Shown here: positions 19,432 through 21,094 of the stretch, piece after piece
Layout of the letters: each line of letters starts with the position of its first letter
Position numbering within the stretch: position 1 is the first letter of the stretch
DNA from: CF-161 sp035263645
Lineage (GTDB): Bacteria; Chloroflexota; Dormibacteria; Dormibacterales; Dormibacteraceae
Assembly (NCBI GenBank): GCA_035263645.1
Contig: DATFRD010000099.1
Location: 1-21,094, forward strand
Direction: 5' to 3'
Length of the DNA: 21,094 nt
Made by a program: the position numbers and the translations under genes
The notes under the pieces: generated by a model
Seen by the model: the letters and a program-made list of their open reading frames with translations, nothing else
The model's database searches: none
What the model was told of the DNA's origin: nothing

Positions 19432-21094
19432 ATGAACCCGTTCACCACCCGGCCCGAGCTGCGAGGCACGTTCGGCATGGTCGCCACCACGCACTGGCTG
19501 GCCAGCGCCGCCGGGATGTCCGTGCTGGAGCGGGGCGGCAACGCGTTCGACGCCGCCGTCGCGGCCGGGTTCACGCTGCAGGTGGTCGAGCCGCACCTGA
19601 ACGGCCCGGGCGGCGACATGCCGGCGGTCCTCTACAGCGCCGAGCGCGACCGCGTCCAGGTCGTCTGCGGCCAGGGTCCTGCCCCCGCCGCCGCCACCAT
19701 CGAGGCGATGCGGTCGCTCGGGCTGGACATGGTCCCGGGCAACGGCCTGCTCGCGCCCTGCGTGCCGGGGGCCTTCGGCGGCTGGCTGCTCATGCTCCGC
19801 GAGCTCGGCACCTGGCGGCTGCGTGACGTGCTGGAGCACGCGATCTCCTGCACGGAACACGGGTTCCCGGTGCTGCCCCGCATCGCCCAGGCCATCGGCG
19901 GCGTCGAGCGGCTGTTCCGCGAGGAATGGACCGAGTCGGCGACGATCTGGCTGGAGGGAGGTGGCGTCCCGGCGCCCGGCGCCCGGCTGCGAAACCCGAT
20001 GCTGGCCGCCACCTACCGCCGCCTCGTCGCCGAGGCGGAGGCCGCCGGCGGCGGCCGCGAGGCCGAGATCGAGGCCGGTCGCCAGGCATGGTACGAGGGC
20101 TTCGTCGCCGACGCGATCGACCGCTACCTGCGCACAGGCGAGGCGCTGGACGTGACCGGCGAGCGCCACGCGGGGCTGCTGCGCGGGGACGACCTGGCCG
20201 GCTGGCTGGCCAGCCTGGAGGAGCCGGTCACGTTCGATTACGGCGACTGGCGGGTGTGCAAGACGGGGCCCTGGGGCCAGGGCCCGGTGTTCCTGCAGCA
20301 GCTGGCGCTGCTGCGCGGGTTCGACCTGCGCGCGATGGGTCCCGGCAGCGCGGACTTCGTCCACACCGTCACCGAGTGCGCCAAGCTGGCCTTCGCCGAC
20401 CGCGAGGCCTGGTACGGGGACCCGGCGTTCGTCCCCGACCTCACCGCCGAGCTGCTGCAGCCGGCCTACAGCGACGAGCGCCGGCGCCTGGTGGGCGATA
20501 CGGCCTCCCGCGACCTGCGCCCCGGCGCTCCCGGCGGGCGCTCACCCCATGTGCCCCATGGGGGCCGGCTCCCCGAGCACGCGGCCCTGGGGAGCATCGG
20601 CGACCCCACGCTGGGGCCCCGGGGAGCGGTCGGCGGAGACACCTGCCACGTCGATGTCGCCGACCGCTGGGGGAACCTCGTCTCCGCCACCCCCAGCGGG
20701 GGCTGGCTGCACAGCTCGCCGGCCGTGCCGGGCCTGGGCTTCTGCCTGGGCACGCGGGCCCAGATCTTCAACCTGGAGCCGGGCCACCCCAACGCGCTGG
20801 CGCCGGGGAAGCGACCGCGCACGACGCTCAGCCCCAGCCTCGCGCTCCGCGACGGCCGCCCCGCCCTGGCGTTCGGGACTCCCGGAGCCGACCAGCAGGA
20901 CCAGTGGTCGCTGACGTTCTTCGTGACCGTGGCCAACGGCGACGGCGACCTCCAGCGCGCCATCGACGCCCCCATGTTCCACACCGACCACTTCCCGCGC
21001 TCCTTCTATCCGCACCACGCGCTGCCGGGCAGCCTCTTCGTCGAGGGCCGCATGCCGCCCGCGGTCGTGGGCGAGCTGCGCCGGCGCGGCCACG
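19432..21094 (+). CDS. ggt: Gamma-glutamyltransferase family protein (C-terminus beyond window)
   Basis: At least 554 codons are open up to the window edge with no in-frame stop. The product belongs to the gamma-glutamyltransferase/cephalosporin acylase family, Ntn-hydrolases that self-cleave and use the new N-terminal Thr as nucleophile. Landmarks: MVATTHWLASAAGMSVLERG and NAFDAAVAAGFTLQVVEPH near the start, GGDMPA, PGAFGGW, and the cleavage site GGDTCHVDVADRWGNLVSAT with Thr404 as the predicted nucleophile. After it come RPRTTLSPSLALRDGRPALAF and GTPGADQQDQW, matching the substrate-binding blocks. The second Thr-side residue is Asp403 rather than the Thr/Gly seen in E. coli GGT. No signal peptide is visible, unlike periplasmic GGT. 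The ATG at 19432 follows GGGGGAG by 5 bases, a good Shine-Dalgarno. Confidence 0.9.
   Translation, partial: MNPFTTRPELRGTFGMVATTHWLASAAGMSVLERGGNAFDAAVAAGFTLQVVEPHLNGPGGDMPAVLYSAERDRVQVVCGQGPAPAAATIEAMRSLGLDMVPGNGLLAPCVPGAFGGWLLMLRELGTWRLRDVLEHAISCTEHGFPVLPRIAQAIGGVERLFREEWTESATIWLEGGGVPAPGARLRNPMLAATYRRLVAEAEAAGGGREAEIEAGRQAWYEGFVADAIDRYLRTGEALDVTGERHAGLLRGDDLAGWLASLEEPVTFDYGDWRVCKTGPWGQGPVFLQQLALLRGFDLRAMGPGSADFVHTVTECAKLAFADREAWYGDPAFVPDLTAELLQPAYSDERRRLVGDTASRDLRPGAPGGRSPHVPHGGRLPEHAALGSIGDPTLGPRGAVGGDTCHVDVADRWGNLVSATPSGGWLHSSPAVPGLGFCLGTRAQIFNLEPGHPNALAPGKRPRTTLSPSLALRDGRPALAFGTPGADQQDQWSLTFFVTVANGDGDLQRAIDAPMFHTDHFPRSFYPHHALPGSLFVEGRMPPAVVGELRRRGH

Overview
The window is a very GC-rich (about 70% or more by eye), gene-dense bacterial segment. 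It has 16 protein-coding genes, two of them cut by the window edges. I found no tRNA, rRNA, CRISPR array, insertion sequence or phage gene. No stretch above 300 bases lacks a gene; the longest, 14156-14424, is the regulatory region of nrdJ. There is no taxonomic marker gene. High GC, a B12-dependent ribonucleotide reductase, a HerA/NurA end-processing operon and many apparently leaderless promoters suggest Chloroflexota (Limnocylindria-like) or a deep actinobacterial relative. That placement is inference.

Layout: the 3' end of a luciferase-like monooxygenase (2-355) is followed by an SMP-30/gluconolactonase-like protein (384-1229, +). Next comes an AlkZ-like DNA glycosylase with a QxQ motif (1246-2400, -). 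It is divergent from a tight four-gene operon, nurA-herA-mre11-rad50 (2534-9569, +), which is the most notable system here: the HerA-NurA-Mre11-Rad50 end-resection set known mainly from archaea. A lipoprotein of the alpha/beta-hydrolase type follows (9709-11232, +) and converges, across a perfect 12-bp hairpin, on class II ribonucleotide reductase nrdJ (11339-14155, -). Upstream of nrdJ lie a small helical protein of unknown function (14425-14937, -) and rmuC (15014-16036, -). rmuC is divergent from a dCMP deaminase (16091-16531, +). Two copies of a 49-bp GC palindrome then lead into a convergent NUDIX-methyltransferase fusion (16602-17804, -), which overlaps the end of a second NUDIX gene (17791-18549, -). 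Divergent from that pair are an SDR oxidoreductase (18644-19387, +) and a gamma-glutamyltransferase-family protein (19432 to the window end, +).

Two themes join the genes. The first is genome maintenance and nucleotide metabolism: AlkZ-like glycosylase, NurA/HerA/Mre11/Rad50, NrdJ, RmuC, dCMP deaminase and two NUDIX proteins. The second is promoter design: at seven starts a TANNNT -10 element ends only 5-11 bases before an ATG or GTG, with no Shine-Dalgarno sequence, which predicts leaderless or near-leaderless mRNAs. By contrast nrdJ, the lipoprotein and the gamma-glutamyltransferase have Shine-Dalgarno sequences. nrdJ also has a full -35/-10 promoter, about 120 bases of leader and two candidate NrdR boxes 32 bp apart.
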